Shown here: piece after piece, positions 45,258 to 53,711 of the stretch | Position numbering within the stretch: the stretch's first letter is position 1 | Layout of the letters: the number at the start of each line of letters is the position of its first letter | From: Treponema vincentii | Lineage (GTDB): Bacteria; Spirochaetota; Spirochaetia; Treponematales; Treponemataceae | Direction of reading: 5' to 3' | Assembly: GCF_010365865.1 (NCBI RefSeq) | Contig: NZ_CP048020.1 | Span: 2,294,001-2,358,000, forward strand | DNA length: 64,000 bases | Position numbers and translations under genes: made by a program | Notes under the pieces: generated by a model | Told to the model about the DNA's origin: nothing | Database searches by the model: none | Seen by the model: the letters and a program-made list of their open reading frames with translations, nothing else

Positions 45258-46085
45258 ATGTACAAAGAAACATCCCGTATTTATTTTGAAGATGATTACT
45301 GTGCGGTTGCGTATAAAGCAAGCGGCGAGCATTCCCAAACGTTTTTCGCGCCGCTTTTTCCGCATAAACCGTTTGTCACTCCAGTCAACCGGCTTGATAC
45401 TCCCGTATCCGGTCTTCTACTGCTAGCTTTTTCTGCACAGGTACAAACGCTGTTTTCCCGCGCGTTTGAAGCCGGATCTGTGCAAAAAGAATATTGGGCA
45501 ATATGCGAACGGTCTACAGTACACTCCGCAGCAGTATCGGAGCCGCAGCGGCTGGAGCATTGGCTCGGCTTTCATACCAAAACACAAAAAGCTTTTGCCG
45601 GCGCGGCTCCTATCGATATAACTCATGCAAATACAACTGCTGCCGATATCACAAAACCTAAAAAGCATAAGGAGCCGGCGCTTAAAAAAGCCGTTTTATA
45701 TTGGACTTTATGCGGAGAAGGCGACCGGTACGACTTTATCCGTATCAGTCCGGAAACAGGGCGCACGCATCAGATTAGGGTACAGATGGCAGCCGCCGGA
45801 CATCCCATCAAGGGAGATTTAAAATACGGAGCGCGGCGCAGTGAACCGAGCGGCGGCATACGGCTGCATTCCTACAAGCTCTCGTTTATCCATCCGGTTA
45901 CGCACCAAAACATTACCGTTGAAGCGCCGCCGATGCAGCCCGATACCCTCTGGAAAGCTTGCATAGAGGCATGCACAAACAATACAGCGTTCACAAATAA
46001 AGGACACCATGAAGCAGGTACGGACACAACTGCCCCGGCTGCATTACCTACAAGCCATCAGATAGGCGCGGAGCGGCACCTGTGA
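45258..46085 (+). CDS. RluA-family RNA pseudouridine synthase
   Basis: A 275-residue enzyme that isomerises uridine in rRNA or tRNA. The catalytic aspartate is in VNRLDTPVSGLLLLAF; canonical HRLD has become NRLD. The later motifs RISPETGRTHQIRVQMAAAGHPIKGDLKYG and RLHSYKLSF fit the family. There is no S4 domain, so the target cannot be named. The C-terminus has an extra Thr/Ala/His-rich tail of about 30 residues. It overlaps the next gene by 4 bp (GTGA). Confidence 0.88.
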   Translation: MYKETSRIYFEDDYCAVAYKASGEHSQTFFAPLFPHKPFVTPVNRLDTPVSGLLLLAFSAQVQTLFSRAFEAGSVQKEYWAICERSTVHSAAVSEPQRLEHWLGFHTKTQKAFAGAAPIDITHANTTAADITKPKKHKEPALKKAVLYWTLCGEGDRYDFIRISPETGRTHQIRVQMAAAGHPIKGDLKYGARRSEPSGGIRLHSYKLSFIHPVTHQNITVEAPPMQPDTLWKACIEACTNNTAFTNKGHHEAGTDTTAPAALPTSHQIGAERHL

Positions 46086-46936
46086 AGCGGTCGAAGCAGG
46101 TAAGCGGGGCAGCCGCGTTCGAAGCTTACTACAACGCTCTTTTCGACAACCGTTGGACGGCGCTTCGGGAAGCGCTCTTACAAGAGACGCAACCGGTGGC
46201 GTTTTCGGTATGCGGCGGAAAGCCGTATTATCTTGACCAGGCGAGTATCTATGCGGCACAGGCGCTTCCGCCGATTGATGAGGGCAGCTATTTGGATATG
46301 TGCGCCGCTCCGGGCGGCAAAACGCTGGTACTCGCCTCCGGTATGGGACAGGAAGCGCAGATACAGGCAAACGAGTTGTCGCGGGCACGCCGAGCACGGC
46401 TGCTAACCGTACTTGATGAACACCTGCCGCCGGACATAAGCGCCCGCATCGAAGTTACCGGTTATGACGCCGCTACCTTCCCCCGCTATCGGCAAGCCTA
46501 TTACGACCGCATTTTGCTGGATGCACCTTGTTCTTCGGAGCGCCATGTGATTACCGATGCGAAATACCTTGCATGCTGGACACCGGCACGGATTAAAATG
46601 CTGGCACAGCGGCAATGGGCACTCCTTTCGGCAGCTTTTCTGCTGCTTAAACCGGGCGGCTTTTTAGTATACGCCACCTGCGCGCTTGCCGATGAGGAAA
46701 ACGACAGCGTTGTACAAAAGCTGTTAAAAAAATACGGAACCGAAGCTGCCATCCATAGCGGTACCGCAGCAATGGAATTTGGCGCGGCAAATCCCGAAAC
46801 AATCGGCAAAAACAGTACACCGCCCATACTCGGCGAAAAAACGCTGTTTGGCAGCCGGTTTTTACCCGATACCTGCGGAGGAGCAGGCCCCTTGTATTTT
46901 TCGCTTATCGAAAAAGTGAATCACGAGAAGCTGTAA
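46082..46936 (+). CDS. RsmB/NOP2-family RNA m5C methyltransferase
   Basis: A 284-residue SAM-dependent enzyme that methylates cytosine C5 in RNA. The SAM motif is [16 protein letters not shown] (I). [10 protein letters not shown] (IV) and [13 protein letters not shown] (VI) provide the two active-site cysteines. It lacks the NusB-like domain of RsmB and any PUA domain, so it resembles the short spirochaete/NSUN-like forms. The start is GTG at 46082, overlapping the pseudouridine synthase stop. Confidence 0.88.
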   Translation: MKRSKQVSGAAAFEAYYNALFDNRWTALREALLQETQPVAFSVCGGKPYYLDQASIYAAQALPPIDEGSYLDMCAAPGGKTLVLASGMGQEAQIQANELSRARRARLLTVLDEHLPPDISARIEVTGYDAATFPRYRQAYYDRILLDAPCSSERHVITDAKYLACWTPARIKMLAQRQWALLSAAFLLLKPGGFLVYATCALADEENDSVVQKLLKKYGTEAAIHSGTAAMEFGAANPETIGKNSTPPILGEKTLFGSRFLPDTCGGAGPLYFSLIEKVNHEKL

Positions 46937-46982
46937 AAAACAGGTTCTTTTTAGGCCGCTCTCACAGCAAAGAAGGAATACC

Positions 46983-47756
46983 ATGATAACAGAACAGACA
47001 GACCATAGTGAAAAAACCGGCATAGCCGATACGCCGCCGCAGGGACGCCCCATCAGAACCTTTGTACTGCGAAAGGGGCGGATTACTGAGGCTCAAAAAA
47101 AAGCGTATGCCGAATATGCGCCGCGCTGGTGCATCCCCTACAAAGCGCAGCAGCTTTCCTTTCCGGGGATTTTTGCGAATGATCACCCGGTCATCATCGA
47201 AATAGGCTTCGGCATGGGAGTCGCAACAGCTGAAATCGCAGCACAGCATCCCGAAATCAACTATATCGGAATTGAAGTTTTTCAAGCAGGGGTCGGGAAG
47301 CTGTTAAACGAAATTGAACAGCGCGATCTTAAAAATATCCGCATTATCGAACACGACGCTATCGAAGTATTGGAAAATATGATTCCCGACGCCTCAATTG
47401 CAGGGTTCCATATCTTTTTTCCCGACCCGTGGCAAAGGAAAAAACATCACAAACGACGGCTGCTCCATCGCCCGAGAACCGACCTGCTGGCTCAAAAACT
47501 GCAAGAAAACGGCTACCTTTACATGGTAACCGATTGGTACGACTATGCGGAGGACGCCTTTGCCGAACTTTCGGCCACCGAAGGGCTCCGTTCAAAATAC
47601 GAAGGTTTCGCCCCTCCGCAGCCATGGCGTCCCAAAACCAAGTTTGAACAAAAAGGCCTCGATAAAGCGCACCCCATCACCGAGCTGATGTTTATCCGGA
47701 CTAGGCAATGCGCACCCTTGCATGTTCCAATCGGACAAGTTATACTCGATCAATAA
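46983..47756 (+). CDS. trmB: tRNA (guanine-N7-)-methyltransferase
   Basis: A 257-residue enzyme that makes m7G46 in tRNA. Motifs: [17 protein letters not shown] (SAM), [36 protein letters not shown] and [11 protein letters not shown]. The N-terminal 35 residues, basic and variable, bind tRNA. AGGAAT lies before the ATG. Its stop overlaps the start of the next gene by one base. Confidence 0.94.
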   Translation: MITEQTDHSEKTGIADTPPQGRPIRTFVLRKGRITEAQKKAYAEYAPRWCIPYKAQQLSFPGIFANDHPVIIEIGFGMGVATAEIAAQHPEINYIGIEVFQAGVGKLLNEIEQRDLKNIRIIEHDAIEVLENMIPDASIAGFHIFFPDPWQRKKHHKRRLLHRPRTDLLAQKLQENGYLYMVTDWYDYAEDAFAELSATEGLRSKYEGFAPPQPWRPKTKFEQKGLDKAHPITELMFIRTRQCAPLHVPIGQVILDQ

Positions 47757-48109
47757 TGGCATCTCCGATAATTAGAAAACACGTCACTATTCGTTTTTTG
47801 CATAGAACCGTACTTTTCCTCTTTACCGTTCTGATTGCCTTATTTGTTTTATTTATTTTGGGGAATGTTCAAAACTTTCTGGATTCAAGTCAGATTATTA
47901 TTCTACGATTTCTGATAGCAGGCGGCATCTTACTGTTCTTAGTTGCTGTTTTTGCCTTTTTGTTTGAGATTAACTATAGTATTTATTTACGGAAACCCTA
48001 CTACCTCGGTCGCTGCATTATCAGCGGTATCGCCTGCATATTCGGGCTGGCAATCGCAATCGTAGCTTCCGCTATTCTTCTACTTTCTAACGGTATCAAT
48101 CAGGCATAA
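47756..48109 (+). CDS. Small membrane protein with three predicted helices
   Basis: A 117-residue protein starting at the ATG at 47756, which shares a base with the trmB stop (TAATG). Hydrophobic segments are at about 18-38, 50-70 and 85-110. The N-terminus is basic (inside). I recognise no family. The coupling suggests it rides on the trmB-aroH operon. Confidence 0.7.
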   Translation: MASPIIRKHVTIRFLHRTVLFLFTVLIALFVLFILGNVQNFLDSSQIIILRFLIAGGILLFLVAVFAFLFEINYSIYLRKPYYLGRCIISGIACIFGLAIAIVASAILLLSNGINQA

Positions 48110-48118
48110 GGACATACA

Positions 48119-48493
48119 ATGATTTTTCGGAAAAAACTGTACGCAGGAAGAGCAGCCGTATGCGCCCAAAATACACAGGAGCAGATCAAAACTGCCGTCG
48201 TTACCGCATACACACGCTTTTTGGAACTCAACAGATTGCATGAGAAAGACATCATTTCCCTACAATTTTCGATTACATCCGATATAACGGCAGCAAATCC
48301 TGCAACTTTATTGCGCTCCGCCGGTTATGCTTCTGCGACTGTGCTTTTTTGCAGTGCGGAACCGAATATCGACGGCAGTCCTCATGGTATAATCCGTTTT
48401 CTCTTTTATTACTATGGGAAAAAGAAAGCCGTACCGGTTTATTTGGGCGGGGCGGAAAAACTCAGGCCGGATCTGTTTAATCGTACAACATAG
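48119..48493 (+). CDS. aroH: Chorismate mutase, AroH class
   Basis: A 124-residue trimeric enzyme that converts chorismate to prephenate for Phe/Tyr synthesis. The AroH pattern is complete: arginine in GRAAVCAQNTQEQI, LHEKDIISLQFSITSDITAANPATLLRSAG, then VLFCSAEPNIDGSPHGIIRFLFYYY and VYLGGAEKLRPDL. It lies 9 bp after the small membrane protein and is weakly preceded by AAGGA. Confidence 0.9.
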   Translation: MIFRKKLYAGRAAVCAQNTQEQIKTAVVTAYTRFLELNRLHEKDIISLQFSITSDITAANPATLLRSAGYASATVLFCSAEPNIDGSPHGIIRFLFYYYGKKKAVPVYLGGAEKLRPDLFNRTT

Positions 48494-48563
48494 CGGATAT
48501 TCCTGAAAATTACGGTTTTTAGCGGGTTCCTATTTTATTTTTCTTTAAGGATATTCTACTTTT

Positions 48564-50201
48564 ATGAGCAGCAAAGAAAACAATGCATCCGTATGGGTTG
48601 TAAGCCGTGAATATGCCGGTTTTGCAGAAGCCGGAGGCGTAAAAAACGTTGTAAAATCGTTGGCAGAAGCAGCTGCCGATTCCGGTTTTGCGGTTACGGT
48701 ATTTTTGCCCCATTACGGTAACAATAGCGAGGTTCTGGATAACTGTACAGGAGAAGTGAACATCCGTGTCGGCGACACATCGCATTTAGTGAGATATTTT
48801 GAACTTTTCAGGAAAAATATCCGTTTCATCTTTATCGACTCCGGCATTTTCACGGAAAAAAAAAAGATATTTATACCTACTGCACCGAAGAACTCGATTA
48901 TTTTAGGGAAAAGCTGCACCGGCCCGATCTTAAAAAAGGAGACGGTTACGTAGACAGCCATGAAATGAACGTATTATTCCAAAAAAGCAATCTATTGCTA
49001 TGGGTTACGGCATCATATCGCTCCGCAGGTATTGCACTGCCATGATGCCCACACCGCTTTGCTGCCTGCGTTTATCTTCGCCCGCTGTACGGGTAGGCGG
49101 CTATTTAGGCATACACGCGCACTTATCACTATTCATAACGCAGGGGACGGCTACCGTCAAACCTTTTATTCATTTGAATATGCGGCACATTTAACCGACC
49201 TCCCCCGCAGGGTATTGGAATACGGCAAAATCGATTATACCGTCGAACCCTTTCTTGTCGGTTCCGCCTTTGCCGATTTAACGACGGTTTCTCCGTGGTA
49301 TGCAAAACAACTGATTTCGCCGGAACATTCGCCGTATTCCTATCTTTTTCCAAAAAGCCTTGCCGAAAGGCATATTCACATTACCGGTATCACCAACGGA
49401 ATTGACTTTACAGCCTATAATCCTTGCAATACGGAATGTTCAGGGCTTCCCTTTGCATTCGACGTACAAAAAGAACAATTTGAAGGAAAATATGCCTGCC
49501 GTTCATTTTTATTGGATAAATTGCAGACGCAGACCTGTACAGCGCCACTGTATGATGGCATACAGCAATACGGCAGCATAGACCGACAGGAGAAAAATAA
49601 AACACTCTACCTGATGTATCACGGCCGGTTGGTTCGGCAAAAAGGCGTAGACGTATTACTCAAAGCAATTCCCCTTATACTGGAACACTCCCCTAGCCTG
49701 CGATTCATCGTAATGGGACAGGGAGACCCCGAGCTTGAAGCCGAAGCAATCGCTCTCGCTGCCGCGCTGCCCGGGAAATTTGTGTATTGCAAGGGATATA
49801 ACCGGAAGGCTGCTCGGCTCATCACTGCCGCAGCGGACTTTATTGTTTTACCAAGCTTATTTGAGCCATGCGGCTTGGAGGACCTTATCGCGCAGGTCTA
49901 CGGTACTATCCCGATTGCAAACGCACAAGGAGGCTTACAGAAAATCATAGACGGAAAAACAGGCTTCTTATACAAGCTCCCGGACGGCGAAGAACAAAAT
50001 ACCGACATACATATTAAAATATTAACGGAGGCCATACTGAAACAAGCGGAACATTTTTTTACAAGCGATAAAACAAAACTCATCGATATTCCATATTTTA
50101 AAAATATTATTTTACAGGCATACACAGCACTCCATACGAAATTTTCTTGGAAGCATATTTTTGTCGAACAGTACCTAAAACTCTATTTCCCTAATAGGTG
50201 A
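48564..50201 (+). pseudogene. glgA: Glycogen/starch synthase (GT5), broken by two homopolymer indels
   Basis: ADP-glucose:glycogen glucosyltransferase of about 545 residues if repaired. The N-terminal VVSREYAGFAEAGGVKNVVKSLAEA is the donor-binding loop. The frame is lost at the A10 run 48856-48865, where the sequence wants 8 or 11 A. It resumes in another frame as KDIYTYCTEELDYF and GDGYVDSHEMNVLFQK. It is lost again at the A6 run 48981-48986, where removing one base reads FQKAIYCYGLRHHIAPQVLH. The C-terminal GT-B half is intact: HGRLVRQKGVDVLL and PSLFEPCGLEDLIAQVYGTIPI. The coding signal is unbroken apart from the two runs. Confidence 0.8.
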
Positions 50202-50273
50202 TTTTTTCTTGTTATTGAAAGCCCCTCATTTTATGCCGATATAGAAAGGGAGAACCAATCAACAAGGGAAAAA

Positions 50274-50630
50274 ATGAAAAAAGAGATTATTATAAATTTT
50301 TTGAATAAGCATTGGGACGAGTTTACTACTTTATTATCCGGGATAACTAATGCGATGCCTAGCCGCACACTTATGGAGGAAATTCCCGATGACCTCTGCG
50401 AATTTACAAATTTACTTTCAAAAATACTTGCAGTGCGGCAAATGTACACAACTGATAAACAGAAGGGACTGTTAGAAAAAGCACAGCAATTTCGAAAAAA
50501 TGACTCTTCCTATAACAGAGAAGAACACGCGTCAATTATCGTTAAAAACGGCCTTTTTATGGTACAGCCTCAGCAATACAATGAAACATTGGATAGCTCT
50601 TTTAAGACACTTGTCGATTCGGTTCTCTAG
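50274..50630 (+). CDS. Hypothetical protein
   Basis: A 118-residue helical, soluble protein without cysteines or signal peptide. CAAGGGAAAAA gives a good ribosome site. It lies between glgA and an acyltransferase-like gene. I recognise no family. Codon use looks like that of its neighbours, so it is probably expressed. Confidence 0.65.
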   Translation: MKKEIIINFLNKHWDEFTTLLSGITNAMPSRTLMEEIPDDLCEFTNLLSKILAVRQMYTTDKQKGLLEKAQQFRKNDSSYNREEHASIIVKNGLFMVQPQQYNETLDSSFKTLVDSVL

Positions 50631-50702
50631 CAAAAAATAATAATTTATGAATAATAAAGTACCTCTAATAAGAAATATAACATTTAATAGGAAATGCAAA
50701 AT

Positions 50703-51632
50703 ATGAAAGACAAAAAAACTGAATTGGAACTTAAAAAAGTAGCTATGCCCATTCCAGCCAAACGACGATTCGGCGATAGAAAAGAAGGAAGACGTATCCG
50801 TTCGGTAGAGCCTATGACGGTAGTGGCTCCCTTTATTATGCCATCAAGAATAGGATCACAAAATTTATTTCAAGACAGCATCAATGTAGCGGCAATTGAA
50901 CATTTCGTGCATAAAAAGAGGGCAGAAGGCCTTACCGGTTTCGGTATTATGCATGTAGTGATCGCTGCCTATGTACGAACTATATCTCAACGGCCGGGAA
51001 TTAACCGATTTTTAAGTGGATTACGGCTTTATGCTCGCCATAATATAGAAGTTGTTATGGCTGTCAAGAAAGAGATGACGCTGGAAGCCGAAGAAACAAT
51101 GATGAAGTTTTTCTTTGACCGAAGTGCAACCGTTACTGATGTATATAACGAGATGACCCATAAAATAGATGAATATCGAAATACGCGGAAAGAAAAAGAG
51201 AGTGCTTTTGATAAAATCGCACGTAAACTTGGATTTATGCCGAATTTTCAATTACGTGCAGCGATCGCGTTTCTGAACTGGCTCGATTTCCACAACTTGT
51301 TACCGGAAAGATTGAGACTGCTCAGTCCTTTTCACTGTTCTGTTGTATTCTCTTCTATGGGATCATTAGGTATCCGTCCTATATTTCACCATTTGTACAA
51401 TTTCGGTAATGCCCCCGTATTTATTACTTTTAGTGCAATGCGGAGATCACAAGAAATTACGCGAGATGGCACGGTTACTAACATACGGAACCTCGACCTT
51501 ACTGTTACAACCGATGAGCGCATCTGCGACGGATTTTACTATGCATCCGCTTTCCATGAATTGCATAAATATTTAGAGGAACCTGAATTGCTTGAACAGC
51601 CGCCCGAAAAGATTATCTACGATATAGAATAA
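50703..51632 (+). CDS. 2-oxoacid dehydrogenase E2-like acyltransferase domain protein, altered catalytic motif
   Basis: A 309-residue protein with the chloramphenicol-acetyltransferase/E2 catalytic fold alone. It has no lipoyl domain and no subunit-binding domain. ILNFVIHKK-type and SVVFSSMGSLGIRP beta segments precede the C-terminal box VTTDERICDGFYYASAFHELHKYLEEPELL. In active E2 enzymes this box is DHRxxDG; here the catalytic histidine is glutamate (DERICDG). The protein may be a non-catalytic relative or use another base. I start it at 50703, because AGGAA abuts the in-frame ATG at 50694. Confidence 0.75.
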   Translation: MKDKKTELELKKVAMPIPAKRRFGDRKEGRRIRSVEPMTVVAPFIMPSRIGSQNLFQDSINVAAIEHFVHKKRAEGLTGFGIMHVVIAAYVRTISQRPGINRFLSGLRLYARHNIEVVMAVKKEMTLEAEETMMKFFFDRSATVTDVYNEMTHKIDEYRNTRKEKESAFDKIARKLGFMPNFQLRAAIAFLNWLDFHNLLPERLRLLSPFHCSVVFSSMGSLGIRPIFHHLYNFGNAPVFITFSAMRRSQEITRDGTVTNIRNLDLTVTTDERICDGFYYASAFHELHKYLEEPELLEQPPEKIIYDIE

Positions 51633-51692
51633 AGCTGTACATGGATACTTGACACATGTAAAAAAATCGGATATAAGTTCTTTATTATTTTT

Positions 51693-51765
51693 GCCGTTGT
51701 AGCTCAGTCGGTAGAGCAAAGGACTGAAAATCCTTGTGTCGACAGTTCGATTCTGTCCGACGGCA
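51693..51765 (+). tRNA. tRNA-Phe (GAA)
   Basis: 73 nt. Acceptor stem GCCGTTG/CGACGGC with one G-T pair, D arm GCTC-AGTCGGTA-GAGC, anticodon arm AAGGA-CTGAAAA-TCCTT with anticodon GAA, T arm GACAG-TTCGATT-CTGTC, discriminator A. CCA is not encoded. Confidence 0.95.
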
Positions 51766-51948
51766 TTATTCTTTTCCTGTCTTTAGTTTGCTTTTAATAA
51801 CTGCTTATTTTTAATCTCTATTCTTCAATATAAATAATACGGATATGTAAAAGCTGCTCGGTATTAGATCCTCAAAAGACTTCAGTTTTTTAGCGATTTT
51901 CACAAATGTGTATATGCTGTAAAAGAACGTGTGACAGATTACCGGCGT

Positions 51949-51989
51949 GATGAAGAAGCCGTCACTTCTGTTAAGGCGGCTTCTTCATC
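51949..51989 (-). terminator. Hairpin after cstA
   Basis: Exact stem GATGAAGAAGCC / GGCTTCTTCATC with a 17-nt loop that pairs further by CG/CG. It is 7 bp past the cstA stop on the minus strand. No long T run follows. Confidence 0.6.
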
Positions 51990-51996
51990 ATATTAT

Positions 51997-53512
51997 TTAA
52001 TTACTATGATGCGCACGTCCGATAATAATCTTCCGTTGACTTTCAAGGCTCTGTTGAGGCCGCATATAAATTCTCGTCATAAAGATGATAAAGAATACCG
52101 CTGCAACGACAATACCGACGACATACGAAATCGTAATTCCCTGCATGCCGAGCCGAACCAGATTGAAACACTCCGGCGCATACATCAGATAGGTAACGGA
52201 AACAGCCGACATAAAGGTAGCAGGAATAACCGCGATCCAGCAGCGATTCCGGTTAGGATAGTTTGTCGCAAGGTAAGCGCCGCCCGTCCATAAAACAATC
52301 ATCGCAAGCGTTTGATTTGACCATGAGAAATAGCGCCACACAACGTTGTAGTTGATAAGCGAAATGCAGTATCCGACCAGCAGTAGCGGCACCGCGATTG
52401 AAAGCCGTACCTTCAATTTCTTTTCGTCGAGTTTAAACCAGTCAAAAATAATCATACGAGCACTGCGGAACGCGGTATCGCCCGAAGTAATAGGACACGC
52501 AATAACGCCGACCATAGCGATTGCACCGCCGACCGTCCCAAGAAGGCCGGTACAGATGGAGTAAACCGATTTTGAATTACCACCGCCGATGTCGAGGAGA
52601 GCTTTAAGGCCGGTACCTGATCCGTCTTTGTTCCAAAAGAACGCGATTGCTGCCGACGCCCATACCATTGCGATGATACCTTCGGCAACCATTGCGCCGT
52701 AGAAAACCCAGCGTCCCTCTTTTTCATTCTTTAACGTACGCGAAACAATGGGAGACTGCGTTGCGTGGAAGCCTGAAATAGCGCCACACGCTACCGTAAT
52801 AAACATCAACGGCCAAATAGGGCGCTGGTGTGCACTTGGGTAGAGGTTTTCGAGTGTCAGTTCCATCATAGGGCGGGTTCCGCTATTCAGCATTGTTGCA
52901 ATCGAAACGCCGACAGCCATTAAAATAAGGAAAATGCCGAAAATCGGATAGAATCGTGCAATAACCTTATCGACTGGAAGAAGGGTCGCAAGGAAATAGT
53001 ATACAAGGATGATAATTGTCCACACTTTTACATTCAGCCATTCCGGAGTCAGCAGCGCAAGCAATCCCGCCAGCCCCACCATAAATACGACACCGACCAT
53101 AACGAGCAGCACCAAGCCGAATACACGCATGATATTCTGCATGGTATGACCTAAGTATTTACCGGTTATTTCGGTAATACTGGCGCCGTCATTACGTACT
53201 GAGAGCATACCGGAAAGATAATCGTGTACACCTCCGGCGAGCAACGTACCGCCGACAATCCAAAGATAAACGCTTGGTCCCCCCCACAAAGCGCCGGAGA
53301 TTGCGCCGAAGATCGGCCCTAAACCGGCAATATTCAAAAGCTGGATTAAAAAAGCTTTCGGTTTTGAAATCGGCACATAGTCTATTCCGTCAGGATTAGC
53401 CATAGCCGGAGTCCGATTGGCTTCATTCGGACTAAACACTTTTTTCTACAAATGTACCGTACACTAAGTAACCGACAATGAGTGCTGCAATACACAGCAA
53501 AAACGTTACCAT
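51997..53512 (-). pseudogene. cstA: Carbon starvation protein CstA (peptide/pyruvate transporter), frameshifted at a T6 run
   Basis: An inner-membrane transporter of about 504 residues and 12 or more helices; CstA proteins import peptides or pyruvate. The ATG at 53512 has a GGAGGG site. The first helix (MVTFLLCIAALIVGYLVYGT) is in one frame, which ends FVEKSV-stop. The rest (FSPNEANRTPAMANPDGIDYVP, LLNIAGLGPIFGAISGALWG) is in the next. Removing one base from the T6 run 53440-53445 joins them as FVEKVFSPNEANRTP, exactly the CstA pattern. A good promoter precedes it. An intact gene is likely. Confidence 0.82.
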
Positions 53513-53586
53513 AAAGAGTACCCTCCTGTGAATTGGATTTATGAATGACCCGTGAGCTTGCATTACTATTGAGTCATTACATATAA

Positions 53587-53615
53587 AGTATAAATCCGTT
53601 TTTCTCGCTTGTAAA
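53587..53615 (-). promoter_or_regulatory. Promoter of cstA
   Basis: On the minus strand TTTACA (53615-53610) and TATACT (53592-53587) with a 17-bp spacer, about 75 bp ahead of the cstA ATG. Confidence 0.65.
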
Positions 53616-53711
53616 TAAAAAAAGGAGAAAATATAATCTAAATATAAATCCCACACCGATCCGTTTCCATCCACCTTAATTCCTACACAGCTTCCGCCAT
53701 AATCCGCCGGC

